In this document: piece by piece, positions 44,953-54,485 of the stretch
How the letters are laid out: each line of letters opens with the position of its first letter
Position numbering within the stretch: position 1 is the stretch's first letter
Origin: Linanthus parryae
Lineage: Eukaryota > Streptophyta > Magnoliopsida > Ericales > Polemoniaceae
Length of the DNA stretch: 64,000 nt
Assembly: GCA_023055425.1 (NCBI GenBank)
Contig: JALGPY010000004.1
Span: 19,925,718 to 19,989,717 of the forward strand
Reading direction: 5' to 3'
Position numbers and translations under genes: made by a program
The notes under the pieces: model-generated
Databases searched by the model: none
What the model saw: only the letters and a program-made list of their open reading frames with translations
Told to the model about the DNA's origin: nothing

Positions 44953-47680
44953 ATGTCCAGATTGCCTAGCAAACTGGTATCACCACTTGAAGATCCCGAA
45001 AAACTTTTCAGAAAGCAAAGTCGCAGACACCGAGCCGCAATTTCTGAGCACGGAGAAGACACAACAACCGAAACAAGAACACCCACAGGACAGCAGCAAC
45101 GTACTCCAGCACAGATGGCTCTTTACATTGAAGAGCTGATAGCAACAGGCTTTGCTGCCAGGAACAACCAGAGGACTTACAACAGGTCTGGGAGGGCAAT
45201 AGTCGAAAATTTTGAAGTCCCAACCGGAGGACATCAACCAGCTATCGTGGTGCCACCCATTACAGCAGAGCACTTTGATCTGAAATCATCCACCATTCAG
45301 ACCGCCCAGACTCATTGTCCTTTCAATGGGAAAGCAGATGAAGATCCAAACGACTTCCTCGGAAAGTTTGAAGATTACTGCAACAAGATTAAATATAAAG
45401 GAGTCGAAGCGGATACGCTAAAGCTGATTTTATTCCCATACTGCTTGTTCGGAACAGCAAAAGACTGGCTGGAGGCAAGACCACCGAGGTCCATCACTAC
45501 CTGGGATGGGTGTGTTACTGATTTTTTGGCAAAGTTCTACCCTACATCCCGTGTTATCAAGCTGCAGAGTGAGATCTTATCGTTCGAACAGAAGATGGGG
45601 GAAACGGTGGTAGACGCATGGGACAGGCTGATGATACTTGTAAAAAAAATGCCCCAATCATGGCTTCGGGGACGCAAAAATTCTGCAGGTATTCTACCAT
45701 GCTCTCGACAGGGAGAATGCTGACAGGATTGATCGGGAAGCTGGGGGTAAATTTTTATACCATGTGGATAAGGATGGAGCATATGAACTGATGAAACAAT
45801 TAGCCAAACAGTATACTCGCCTGTTTGATGACCGCAGGCTCACAGCGGTAGTAGAACCAGTGGCTGACGACAGGATTGACAACCTCACGAAAGTGGTACA
45901 GGACTTAGTTAAAAAGGTGTATACAGAGAAGAAGCCAGTGGCATCAGTGGAAGAACCTGACCTTGACGCAGCAATTCTGGAGCTTCAGACCGAAGATGCC
46001 AACTATGTTCAGCAGCAGTGGGATCCTAGTCGCTACAGACCAGGCACACGTGACCATCCAGGGTTTCGCTACGGAAATCCCAATGCAGCAGTCTATGCAC
46101 CAGGATTCCAGCACAGGCCACAGGCACAACAGACGGCCCCAGCACAGCACGCACCAGCAGCACCACCACAGCTAAATTTGTCACAGCAACATTTTGAGTC
46201 CTACATGGAGAAATTCAATAAGCAGTGGGAAACTAGATTCGCGCAGATGGAGTCATTAACTGCCGATGTAAGCCAAATGAAGATTGCTATCCGCAACTTG
46301 GAGGTGCAGAATGGTCAGCTTGCACAGAACCAGGCAGAACGAGCCCCAGGGAATTTACCATCAAATACAGTGAACAATCCACGCGCTCAAATCAATGCTA
46401 TCACAACTCGGAGTGGAATTGCACTGCAGGATCCACCGTATCCCAGTCATGCACGTGCAGAAAAGTCAAAAATTATTGAACAGGAAGTGATTGACAGGGA
46501 AGACAGTTCAACCGTAAACTCTCAGAAAAGGGGTTCGGTCGAGCAGGAAGCAGAGCAGACTAATGAGGGTAGTCCAGAAATAGTGCCTATCTCTAAGGAG
46601 GTACCCTACCATCTGAAGACACGCAAGAGAGATGACAGCAAAGACTACGCCAGATTTCTAGAGGTATTCAAGCAATTACAGATAAACATACCTTTTGCCG
46701 AAGCACTTGCCAAAATGCCTACTTATGCGAAATTTCTCAAAGACATATTGTATGGGAGAAGGCGAATGAGTGACTTCGAAACAGTGAATCTGACGGCAGA
46801 AGCGAGCAGTTGTGTGAAAAATGGTCTACCACTGAAAAAGAAAGACCCTGGCAGCTTTGTTATCCCAGTAACCCTGGGCAGTGCATACACAGGAAAAGCC
46901 TTATGCGACTTGGGCGCCAGCATCAACCTGATGCCACTGACCATCTTCAAAAGCCTGGGAGTCGGAGAACCACGTCCAACAAGAATTATGCTTCAAATGG
47001 CTGACAGATCTGTGAAACCGGCCTATGGAGTAATTGAAGATATCCTGGTAAAAGTTGGAGAGCTTATTTTTCCAGCAGACTTTGTGATCCTGGATATGGA
47101 GGCTGGAGAGGTCCCGCTAATCCTGGGCAGGCCTTTCCTAGCAACCGGTGAAGCCATTATTAACTGCAAAAGTGGAGAGTTGTCCATGCAAATCAACGAG
47201 GAAAAAGTGAAATTTAATGTTTTCAAATCTCTCCAGCTTCCTGACCATTATGGGCATGAAAACTGTTTTGCAGTAGAGGTAATTGATGATCTGGAGAATG
47301 AGGAAATGGAAAATTTATGGGAAGAATTTGAGGACATGTATCCAGAGGAAACAGAGGAGCAGCAGGATGAGCAGATCATGGGAACAGAGAGCTGGGTCAC
47401 GCTATATAGGGATGAAGGAGGCGAGCAGAAAATGACACTGGTCCCATCACTCCAGGAACCACCAGTCCTGGAATTAAAACAGTTGCCAGACCACCTCAGG
47501 TACGCTTTTATTGGTGAAAATAATACTATGCCGGTAATTGTTTCGTCTCTTTTATCTCAGGAACAGGAACAAAAGCTGCTGAAGGTACTTCGAGAGCATA
47601 AAGAAGCCATCGGATGGACAATTGCAGACCTAAAGGGAATCAGTCCTGATTACTGCATGCACAAAATAAGAATCGAATAA
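44953..47680 (+). pseudogene. Athila gag-protease, broken
   Basis: The ATG at 44953 opens MSRLPSKLVSPLEDPEK. The Retrotrans_gag domain follows (PFNGKADEDPNDFLGKFEDY; LFPYCLFGTAKDWLEARPP). In an A-run at about 45644-45651 one extra base shifts the frame. The gag sense continues in the other frame (NADRIDREAGGKF) and is open from 45764 to 47680. This part has a Gln/Pro-rich nucleocapsid region, the conserved PYHLKTRKRDDS stretch, the aspartic protease (LCDLGASINLMP, then ILGRPFLATG) and the lead-in to RT (GWTIADLKGISPDYCMHKI). It ends at a TAA (47678-47680) where coding sense continues downstream. Confidence 0.9.
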
Positions 47681-50349
47681 GGAAAGAAGCCAGTCATCCA
47701 GCCTCAACGGAGACTAAACCCAATTATGAAAGATGTGGTACGTAAGGAGGTCATGAAGTGGCTAGAAGCAGGAATTATATACCCCATATCAGACAGCACC
47801 TGGGTCAGTCCTGTCCAGTGTGTACCAAAGAAAGGGGGTATTACAGTAGTACAAGATCGCCCAGCGCACTGTCACTGGCTGGCGAATCTGTATGGACTAT
47901 CGGAAGCTGAATGAGGCCACACTGAAAGACCACTTCCCGCTGCCATTCATGGATCAGATGTTGGACAGACTAGCTCACCATGCTTATTACTGCTTTCTTG
48001 ACGGGTATTCTGGCTACAACCAGATCTATATAAATCCAGAGGATCAAGAAAAGACGACGTTCACCTGCCCATATGGAACGTTCGCCTTTAGACGAATGCC
48101 ATTTGGATTGTTCAATGCTCCAGCAACATTCCAAAGATGCATGATGGCTATTTTCTCTGATATGATAGAGAAAAATTTGGAAGTTTTCATGGACGATTTT
48201 TCGTTGTTTGGAGACAGCTTCGAAGACTGCTTATACCATCTAGCCAGATTTCTGATTCACTGGAGAAAAACAAACCTGGTACTCAACTGGGAAAAATGCC
48301 ACTTCATGGTTACTGAAGGAATAGTGCTGGGACATAGGATTTCCAGCAAAGGACTGGAAGTAGACAAGGCAAAAATAGAGGTGATCAAGCAGCTGCCGTA
48401 TCCAACCACAGTGAAGGCAATTAAGAGTTTTTTGTGCCACGCTGGATTTTACAGAAGGTTTATTAAAGATTTCTCAAAAATTACAAAGCCACTATGTAAT
48501 TTGTTGGGAAAAGATGTGCCCTTCGTATTTGATGAAGCCTGCAAAGAAGCCTTTGACGTGCTTAAAGAGAGGCTGACAACTGCACCCATTATCACAACGC
48601 CAGACTGGACCCTCCCGTTCGAGCTGATGTGCGACGCCAGTGATTACGCAGTGGGCGCGGTACTGGGACAGCGAAAGGACAAAGTGTGCAGTGTCATCTA
48701 CTATGCCAGCAGGGTCCTGAATGAGGCACAGATTAATTATGGGACTACAGAGAAGGAGCTGCTGGCAGTCGTGTTTGCCCTGGATAAGTTCAGATCCTAC
48801 CTGGTAGGTTCAAAAGTCATCATATTCACAGATCACAGTGCACTGAAATACTTACTGGAGAAGAAGGATGCAAAGCCAAGGCTGCTGCGTTGGATTCTGC
48901 TGATGCAGGAATTTGATGTCGAGATCAGGGATAAAAAGGGAGTTGAAAATGTGGTAGCTGATCATCTATCTCGTCTGAAAAACCCTACAGAAGAACTGGT
49001 GCCCATTCAAGAAAATTTTTCGGATGAACATACTATGAAGATCAAGACCAACAGACGGCCCTGGTATTACGCCATAGCCAATTATTTGGTCAATAGAGCA
49101 CTCCCTGAAGACATCACCCCTTGGCAGAAAAAGAAGTTTATTTCAGACTGCAAGCAATATTTCTGGGACGATCCTTATCTGTTCTAGCAAGGGGCAGACA
49201 ATATTCTCCGTCGCTGCATTCCATGTCACGAGATTTTGGAGGTAATTCAGCACTGTCACTCAGCACAATGTGGGGGACACTTCAGCGGACCGAGAACAGC
49301 CCACAAAGTGCTGCAGTCAGGATTTTTCTGGCCAACAGTCTTCAAAGATTGCCATGATTATGCGCAGAGTTGCGATCGCTGCCAACGGACAGGAAATATT
49401 TCCCAGCGGAATGAAATGCCCATGACACTTTGGCAGGAAGTCGAGCCTTTTGATGTTTGGGGTATCGATTTTATGGGTCCATTCCCTTCGTCTCTGGGAA
49501 ATCTCTACATCTTACTGGCAGTAGATTACGTGTCAAAATGGGTGGAAGCAATAGCCTGTCAGAAGAACGATGCGGCAGTCGTGGGAAGTTTCCTCAAACG
49601 TAATATCTTTACCAGATTCGGAACACCGAGGGCCATGGTCAGTGATGAAGGTTCTCATTTTATCAATAAGGTCTTTGCCAAAGTTTTAAAGCAGTACGGG
49701 GTGTCTATCCATAAGGTATCACTGCCTTATCACCCTCAGGCAAACGGGCAAGCAGAGGTGTCCAACAGGGAGATAAAGAGCATATTGGAAAAAACTGTGA
49801 ATCCTGGACGTAAGGACTGGTCGCTAAAGCTGGATGATGCGCTCTGGGCATACAGAACTGCTTATAAAACCCCACTGGGAATGTCCCCGTACCAGTTGGT
49901 GTTTGGAAAAGCATGTCACTTACCAGTAGAATTGGAACACAAAGCATACTGGGCAATCAAGCAGCTAAATATGGATCACAGTTTGTCGGGAAACAAACGG
50001 AAGATGGCACTCCTCGAACTAGAAGAATTCCGTAGAACTGCTTATGAGAGTGCCAAAATTTATAAAAAAAAAAACAAAGAAGTGGCATGACAACCGCATT
50101 CTACCAAAGAAGATAGAAATCGGGCAGAAGGTTATCCTCTACAACTAAAGGATGAAATTCTATCCAGGGAAGCTGCGCTCAAGATGGTCTGAACCATTTA
50201 TTGTGAAGGACATTACATCATGGGGAGTGGTGGAGCTGGAGAACCCGAGGGATAATACAGTTTTCAAGGTGAATGGGAACAGAGTCAAGCCATACAGAGA
50301 TCCTCAGGAGATCATGGAGGTAGAGGCACTCTACCTCGACCTTCCGTGA
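47681..50349 (+). pseudogene. Athila pol (RT, RNase H, integrase), broken
   Basis: RT runs from GKKPVIQPQRRLNP. It is disrupted near 47850-47880, where a few residues are missing and the frame changes, then is open from 47892. Catalytic FMDDF lies at 48186-48200. RNase H follows ([39 protein letters not shown]). A TAG at 49185-49187 separates it from integrase. Integrase has a His/Cys zinc module ending CDRCQRTGN and the DDE residues in [18 protein letters not shown] and [12 protein letters not shown] frameshift in the A11 run near 50064-50074 and a TAA at about 50146 interrupt the C-terminal part. That part ends with WSEPFIVKDITSWGVVELEN and stops at 50349. Confidence 0.92.
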
Positions 50350-50522
50350 TTACAACAGAGGTAACAAAGTCGGGCTGTCGACTGTAAATCACAAGCGCTG
50401 GTTGGGAGGCAACCCAACATAGATTAGTTGTTTTTATATAATTTTTACAATGTTCATAATTTGAGAGAAAAGTGAGAAAGAGGGGTTTAATGTTGAACTC
50501 AGTGTTTCAGGAATCAGAGGTG

Positions 50523-51073
50523 TGCGTTCAAACGCAGGAGACATGCGTTCAAACGCAGATGTGCGTTCAAACGCAGACCCACCAACAGACAGAAGAAACA
50601 CTGGAAATGTCTAACACTTATGCGTTCAAACGCATACCGCCTGCGTTCAAACGCATACCGCCTGCGTTCAAACGCAGATCACACAATGAAGATTTCCAGC
50701 CAACAAGTGGTGCGTTCAAACGCACAAGATGCGTTCAAACGCAAGAAGAAAAAGATGGGTTGGAAAAAGCCTAAGGACGTGCGTCTAAACGCAGAGGGTG
50801 CGTTCAAACGCAAAAGCCAATCAGCAGAGAATTTCTAGAGTCAAGGCATGCGTTTAAACGCGGATCATGTGCGTTCAAACGCAGCTCATCAGAAGCATCG
50901 CAGAAGCTAAGCATTGCGTTTAAACGCAACTCATGTGCGTTCAAACGCAAATCAACAAGCCCAGAAAATTCATAGAACTTCAAGCACTGCGTCCAAACGC
51001 ACACCATGCGTTCAAACGCAGATCAAGAGAATTTCAAATTTCCAGAAAAGTTGAAGACGTGCGTTCAAACGCA
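50523..51073. repeat. Internal array of 17 TGCGT-N4-ACGCA dyads
   Basis: Dyads start at 50523, 50544, 50562, 50621, 50642, 50663, 50711, 50730, 50780, 50799, 50849, 50870, 50915, 50936, 50988, 51007 and 51060. Within pairs or triplets the spacing is 18-21 bp, and groups recur about every 66-98 bp. Centres vary (TCAA, CTAA, TTAA, CCAA) while the arms persist, except that 50849 ends ACGCG. The copy at 50915 is a perfect 14-bp palindrome. The sequence between dyads does not match the LTR array, so the array was not simply copied as a block. It lies between pol and the third ORF. Confidence 0.95.
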
Positions 51074-51157
51074 CATTCGAGCGGGATCAAAAATTTCAGA
51101 AAAATTTGAAAAAATTTTGAAATTCAGGGGCCATTCTGCAATTTCTGAAAATTTGCC

Positions 51158-51165
51158 TATATATA
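51158..51165 (+). promoter_or_regulatory. Putative internal TATA box for the Athila third ORF
   Basis: TATATATA lies exactly 85 bp after the end of the last internal dyad (51073), the same distance as in the LTR. A pyrimidine-rich leader (TCAACTCTCTCTCTAG) and the ATG at 51471 follow, giving a leader of about 280 nt. A TGACTCA bZIP-type site lies just downstream at about 51180. This is an inference from layout; no transcript data are available. Confidence 0.6.
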
Positions 51166-51470
51166 CTGTACGGATGACAGTGACTCATTTTCACCCAAGT
51201 CATCCAGTTTTCAACTCTCTCTCTAGAAATTCTCTCTGCCCTAGCAGCCGCCAGAAGCAGTCAGCCGCAAGCAATCTCCGACGACCACCGCAGGACCACC
51301 AGAAGGTCAGGAACAGTGTGGGGGTGGTCAAACTCATCCGATCCAAACACCGACAGATCCACTTCGGAGAGCAATTTCCAAATCTGTACCCGTAAGATTC
51401 ACTCCGGGTAGCCAGGTTCTATCTTTTCCTTCTCTTTGAATATTTTCATTTTTTTTGTTTGAATCTTGAA

Positions 51471-53141
51471 ATGGATGAGGATAGCCCTTACATGAGGTCT
51501 GATAGGGCGATTGCACCTTTGAACATCATAGACTGCAGATTGCTTAGGGTTGACCATTTCTGCGACCATAGGTTTGTTAACATGGAGGCTCACTGTTTCT
51601 TTCTGCAAGACAAAAAGATTCGGTATGACATACCTGCTGAGAGGACCTTTCCCCGTGATAGAGTAGCAATGGGGGATGAACTGTTCAACTATACTGGGCA
51701 GGATCATTTTGGGGATTTGTTTACTGGTTTCACCAATCTGCAAGTCAGTTCTGTGCTGGCTAAGGAGAGTTTCAGCAATCTCCAGCAGTGCATGAACAGT
51801 GAAGCCCAGTCAATTGACTGGATTTACTGCAGAAAAAGATGGATTCGAATCACCCCAGAGAGTATCCGAGAGATTCTGGGTCTGGAATTAGTGTTGGATG
51901 ACTGTCAGTTTCAGGAACTGAGGCGTCATCCATCTGAACAGCTTAGCGAGCAGATCTTGACCACCCTGTGTGCTGCTGTACCAGGCGCTGCTTGGTACTA
52001 TCCTGAACGAAGTCCTTCCTACCGGAAACTCCCTGCGACCTACCTGATTCGAGAGGCGAGATGGTGTACTGAGTGGGTAAACAACAGAATTGTGGGTATT
52101 AAACACTTTACCCGCATTGATTATAACATTGCCCTTTTGGTGTACTGTCTGATGGCCCGAGAGCCTGTGAGCCTCCCGGAGATTATTTGTGAGTTTTTCC
52201 AGGAACGAAGAGAGACCCACAACAAGAAGGGTTTGGGTCTCCTGGGGATGTTAACAAAAATGGCGCAGGATTATCGGTTGGTTATCCCTGGCGAGCTGAG
52301 AGATATCCGACCAGTGCAGGTACGCAAGTACCGAAACATGAGATGTGCATTGCATGAGGCCGTGCACGGGCCTCCAGAATTTGTCCAAGTGGACGATGAT
52401 GATGATGATGCTCCACCTCAGGGTGGGGGTGTTGGCATGCCACCACCACCTCCTCCCGGTGATGGGGGTTTTCCAGCCTTACCAGGTCCCCTCCGACTGC
52501 CACGATCTGCCAGTTCCAGTGAACACAGGCAGGCCGACCCCGACTTAGGGCAGTCCAGCAGAGGGGCCAGGCGCAGTTCTTTTGGGCGCCTGGAGAGGAC
52601 TGAGCATGAGGAATGGGTCAGAAAGAAAATTAAGGCCCAAGAAAAAGTACAGAACTACCTGGTAAGGACGGTCAAGAAAATGGCCAGGGGTCTTGGAAAG
52701 TTGTTCAAGACCCAGAAGCATATTTACCACGCTAACACAACCGCATTGAGAGCTCATGAGGCGGCACCCGCAGAAATTCAGAGCAACATGCGTGGTAAGA
52801 GATTTAATTTCCCGGACCGCTATTCGAGTGATAATTGTCCCAGCTGGACAATGGATAGTCGGCCATATGACAGCTTCTCTGGCCATGACCCCACACCGAG
52901 TCCGGAACACGCTGACAGCGTTGGTGACCCCGGCAGACCCGGTACCCAGTACCCACCTAGGCAGCATGCAGACCCAGGGGCCAGCAGTGCCCATCCCGGT
53001 GCCAGCCATGCTGGTACCGCTGCCGCAGCACGCCATGCTGCGAGGAAACGCGCCAGAGGGCGAACCCCTTCACCATCTCCAGAGCCGACTGACCAGTCTA
53101 CTCCGGAGAACACAGATTCTAGTTACAGGCCAGATCAGTAG
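51471..53141 (+). CDS. Athila third ORF (env-position, putative plant transposon protein), 556 aa, intact
   Basis: This is an open frame from the ATG at 51471 (MDEDSPYMRSDRAIAPLNII). The first 300 residues are a conserved globular region: WIYCRKRWIRITPESIREIL, then LIREARWCTEWVNNRIVG and FTRIDYNIALLVYCLMAREP with SLPEIICEFF. This matches the ATHILA ORF1 / plant transposon-protein type of domain. Next come an Asp run with a Pro/Gly stretch (DDDDDAPPQ, PPPPPPG), a basic helical segment (VRKKIKAQEKVQNYLVRTVK) and a Ser/Pro/His-rich tail. No signal peptide or membrane helix is visible, so a true envelope role is not supported. It is the only undamaged ORF of this element. Function unknown. Confidence 0.85.
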   Translation: MDEDSPYMRSDRAIAPLNIIDCRLLRVDHFCDHRFVNMEAHCFFLQDKKIRYDIPAERTFPRDRVAMGDELFNYTGQDHFGDLFTGFTNLQVSSVLAKESFSNLQQCMNSEAQSIDWIYCRKRWIRITPESIREILGLELVLDDCQFQELRRHPSEQLSEQILTTLCAAVPGAAWYYPERSPSYRKLPATYLIREARWCTEWVNNRIVGIKHFTRIDYNIALLVYCLMAREPVSLPEIICEFFQERRETHNKKGLGLLGMLTKMAQDYRLVIPGELRDIRPVQVRKYRNMRCALHEAVHGPPEFVQVDDDDDDAPPQGGGVGMPPPPPPGDGGFPALPGPLRLPRSASSSEHRQADPDLGQSSRGARRSSFGRLERTEHEEWVRKKIKAQEKVQNYLVRTVKKMARGLGKLFKTQKHIYHANTTALRAHEAAPAEIQSNMRGKRFNFPDRYSSDNCPSWTMDSRPYDSFSGHDPTPSPEHADSVGDPGRPGTQYPPRQHADPGASSAHPGASHAGTAAAARHAARKRARGRTPSPSPEPTDQSTPENTDSSYRPDQ

Positions 53142-53337
53142 AGTCGCGAGGACGCGCCTCCTCTAGTGTGGGGGTGGGGAATCGTGTCCTCCTGCATAGC
53201 CATGTCAGCATATTTTTGTCAATTTCATTTTTCACTTTATTTTCATTTTTGAGTCAGCACGTTTTTTTTATGTTGAGTCTACCCACCAACTCTTCTGACC
53301 TTGCATGATATAAAAAATGTAAATATATATATATAAA

Positions 53338-53369
<32 letters not shown>

Positions 53370-54485
53370 TAAATTAAATTTTTTTTTTGAGAAATGGCAA
53401 CTTAGGACCTAGAAACTGAAGAGAATCCAATGAAAGAGCTTATGAGAGTAGGAAGCACCGTAGTAGGGATACTTCAAATTTTAGTATTTTGTGCGCAAGT
53501 CTCACGACAGGATGTCCCGGGTATTCAGGAATGTGGAAAGTAGATAACAGGCATACTTTTGACTTCTCTAGTGTGCTAGGTGGATTTGGTCCTTAGATAA
53601 TTGAATATTCTGTTTCCCGTGGAAACTGGTGGACTCTTGGAATCTGGGGTGGACCTTCGTGTAGAGTCTGTTTTATGTGGTACAAGTCTTTGGCCTAAGC
53701 GAAGTTGGGGAATGTACACCACCATCCCTTAAGGTGGTTCCAAGAGAAAATCCTAAAAAGCCCGCACTCTTAAAGCTCTACTGCACAGTTGTAAAAACAG
53801 AGAAGGTTTATAAAAAAAAAAAAAAAAAAAAAGAAAGAAAAAAAACAATCTGAAAAAAAAAAAAAAATTATTTGTGCTTAAAGGAGAAACAACATAATGT
53901 GCTTCCATTCACATGGAAAATTTGGATTCAATCCAATTTAGAGCTTAAGAGGGAAATTAAAGTCAAGCCGTATTACACAGGAGTTGTGTCTCCCAGCAAT
54001 GGGACAATTTGCAAATCAAACGCAATAACGGCTAAGAGGGTCTGAAAACCTCAAATGACTTGGCGAAGAAAAATTATCTGTTGACTTAAAGAAGCCTGGA
54101 CCCTCTAAGTCAAAAGACGTGCTTTATCTTGGTTGGTTTGGTGGATGTTTGGGGACACCTTAGTGAGTTTGTGCACAGGATCAGTTTATACCATTTCTTG
54201 CTGCGCGTTGTGGAATTTCAAAATGAGCTTGTGAGGATTTGATGATTTCAGTTTATGATAGAGAGGTTGCCCAATCTCAGAGAAAAAAAGAAAAAAAAAT
54301 TTTGCTGTGTCTTGAGTCAGTTTGTGTATATTTTGTATCAGAGTCAGTCATCTATTGAGTCTTTTGGTCTGTGACATGAATCTGTGAAAAAGGGGAGTAT
54401 GCAATTAAAGTATGCAAAAGATGGGTCTGCAAGGCAGTATGCAGGGGTCTGCTCGGGACGAGCAGAGTTTAGTGTGGGGATATTT
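53142..54485 (+). other. Athila 3' non-coding internal region with polypurine tract
   Basis: There is no ORF. It holds a (TA)n tract (about 53322-53363), A-rich runs at 53812-53866, a purine box TAGTGTGGGGGTGGGG at 53165, and a second one, AGTGTGGGGATATTT (54471-54485), directly before the 3' LTR, which is the working polypurine tract. Long 3' non-coding regions with repeated purine boxes are common in Athila elements. Confidence 0.8.

Noticed and set aside
45640..45660. Programmed frameshift at the A-run in Athila gag
   Set aside because: The shift needed is +1 in the middle of the gag domain, not a -1 shift at the gag-pol border. One extra A in a homopolymer explains it.
51471..53141. Genuine envelope glycoprotein
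   Set aside because: No signal peptide, transmembrane helix or glycosylated ectodomain pattern is seen. The sequence fits the plant transposon-protein type instead.
53322..53370. Replication origin or matrix-attachment site at the TA-rich tract
   Set aside because: It is a plain (TA)n and A-rich stretch inside the Athila 3' region; composition alone does not support a function.
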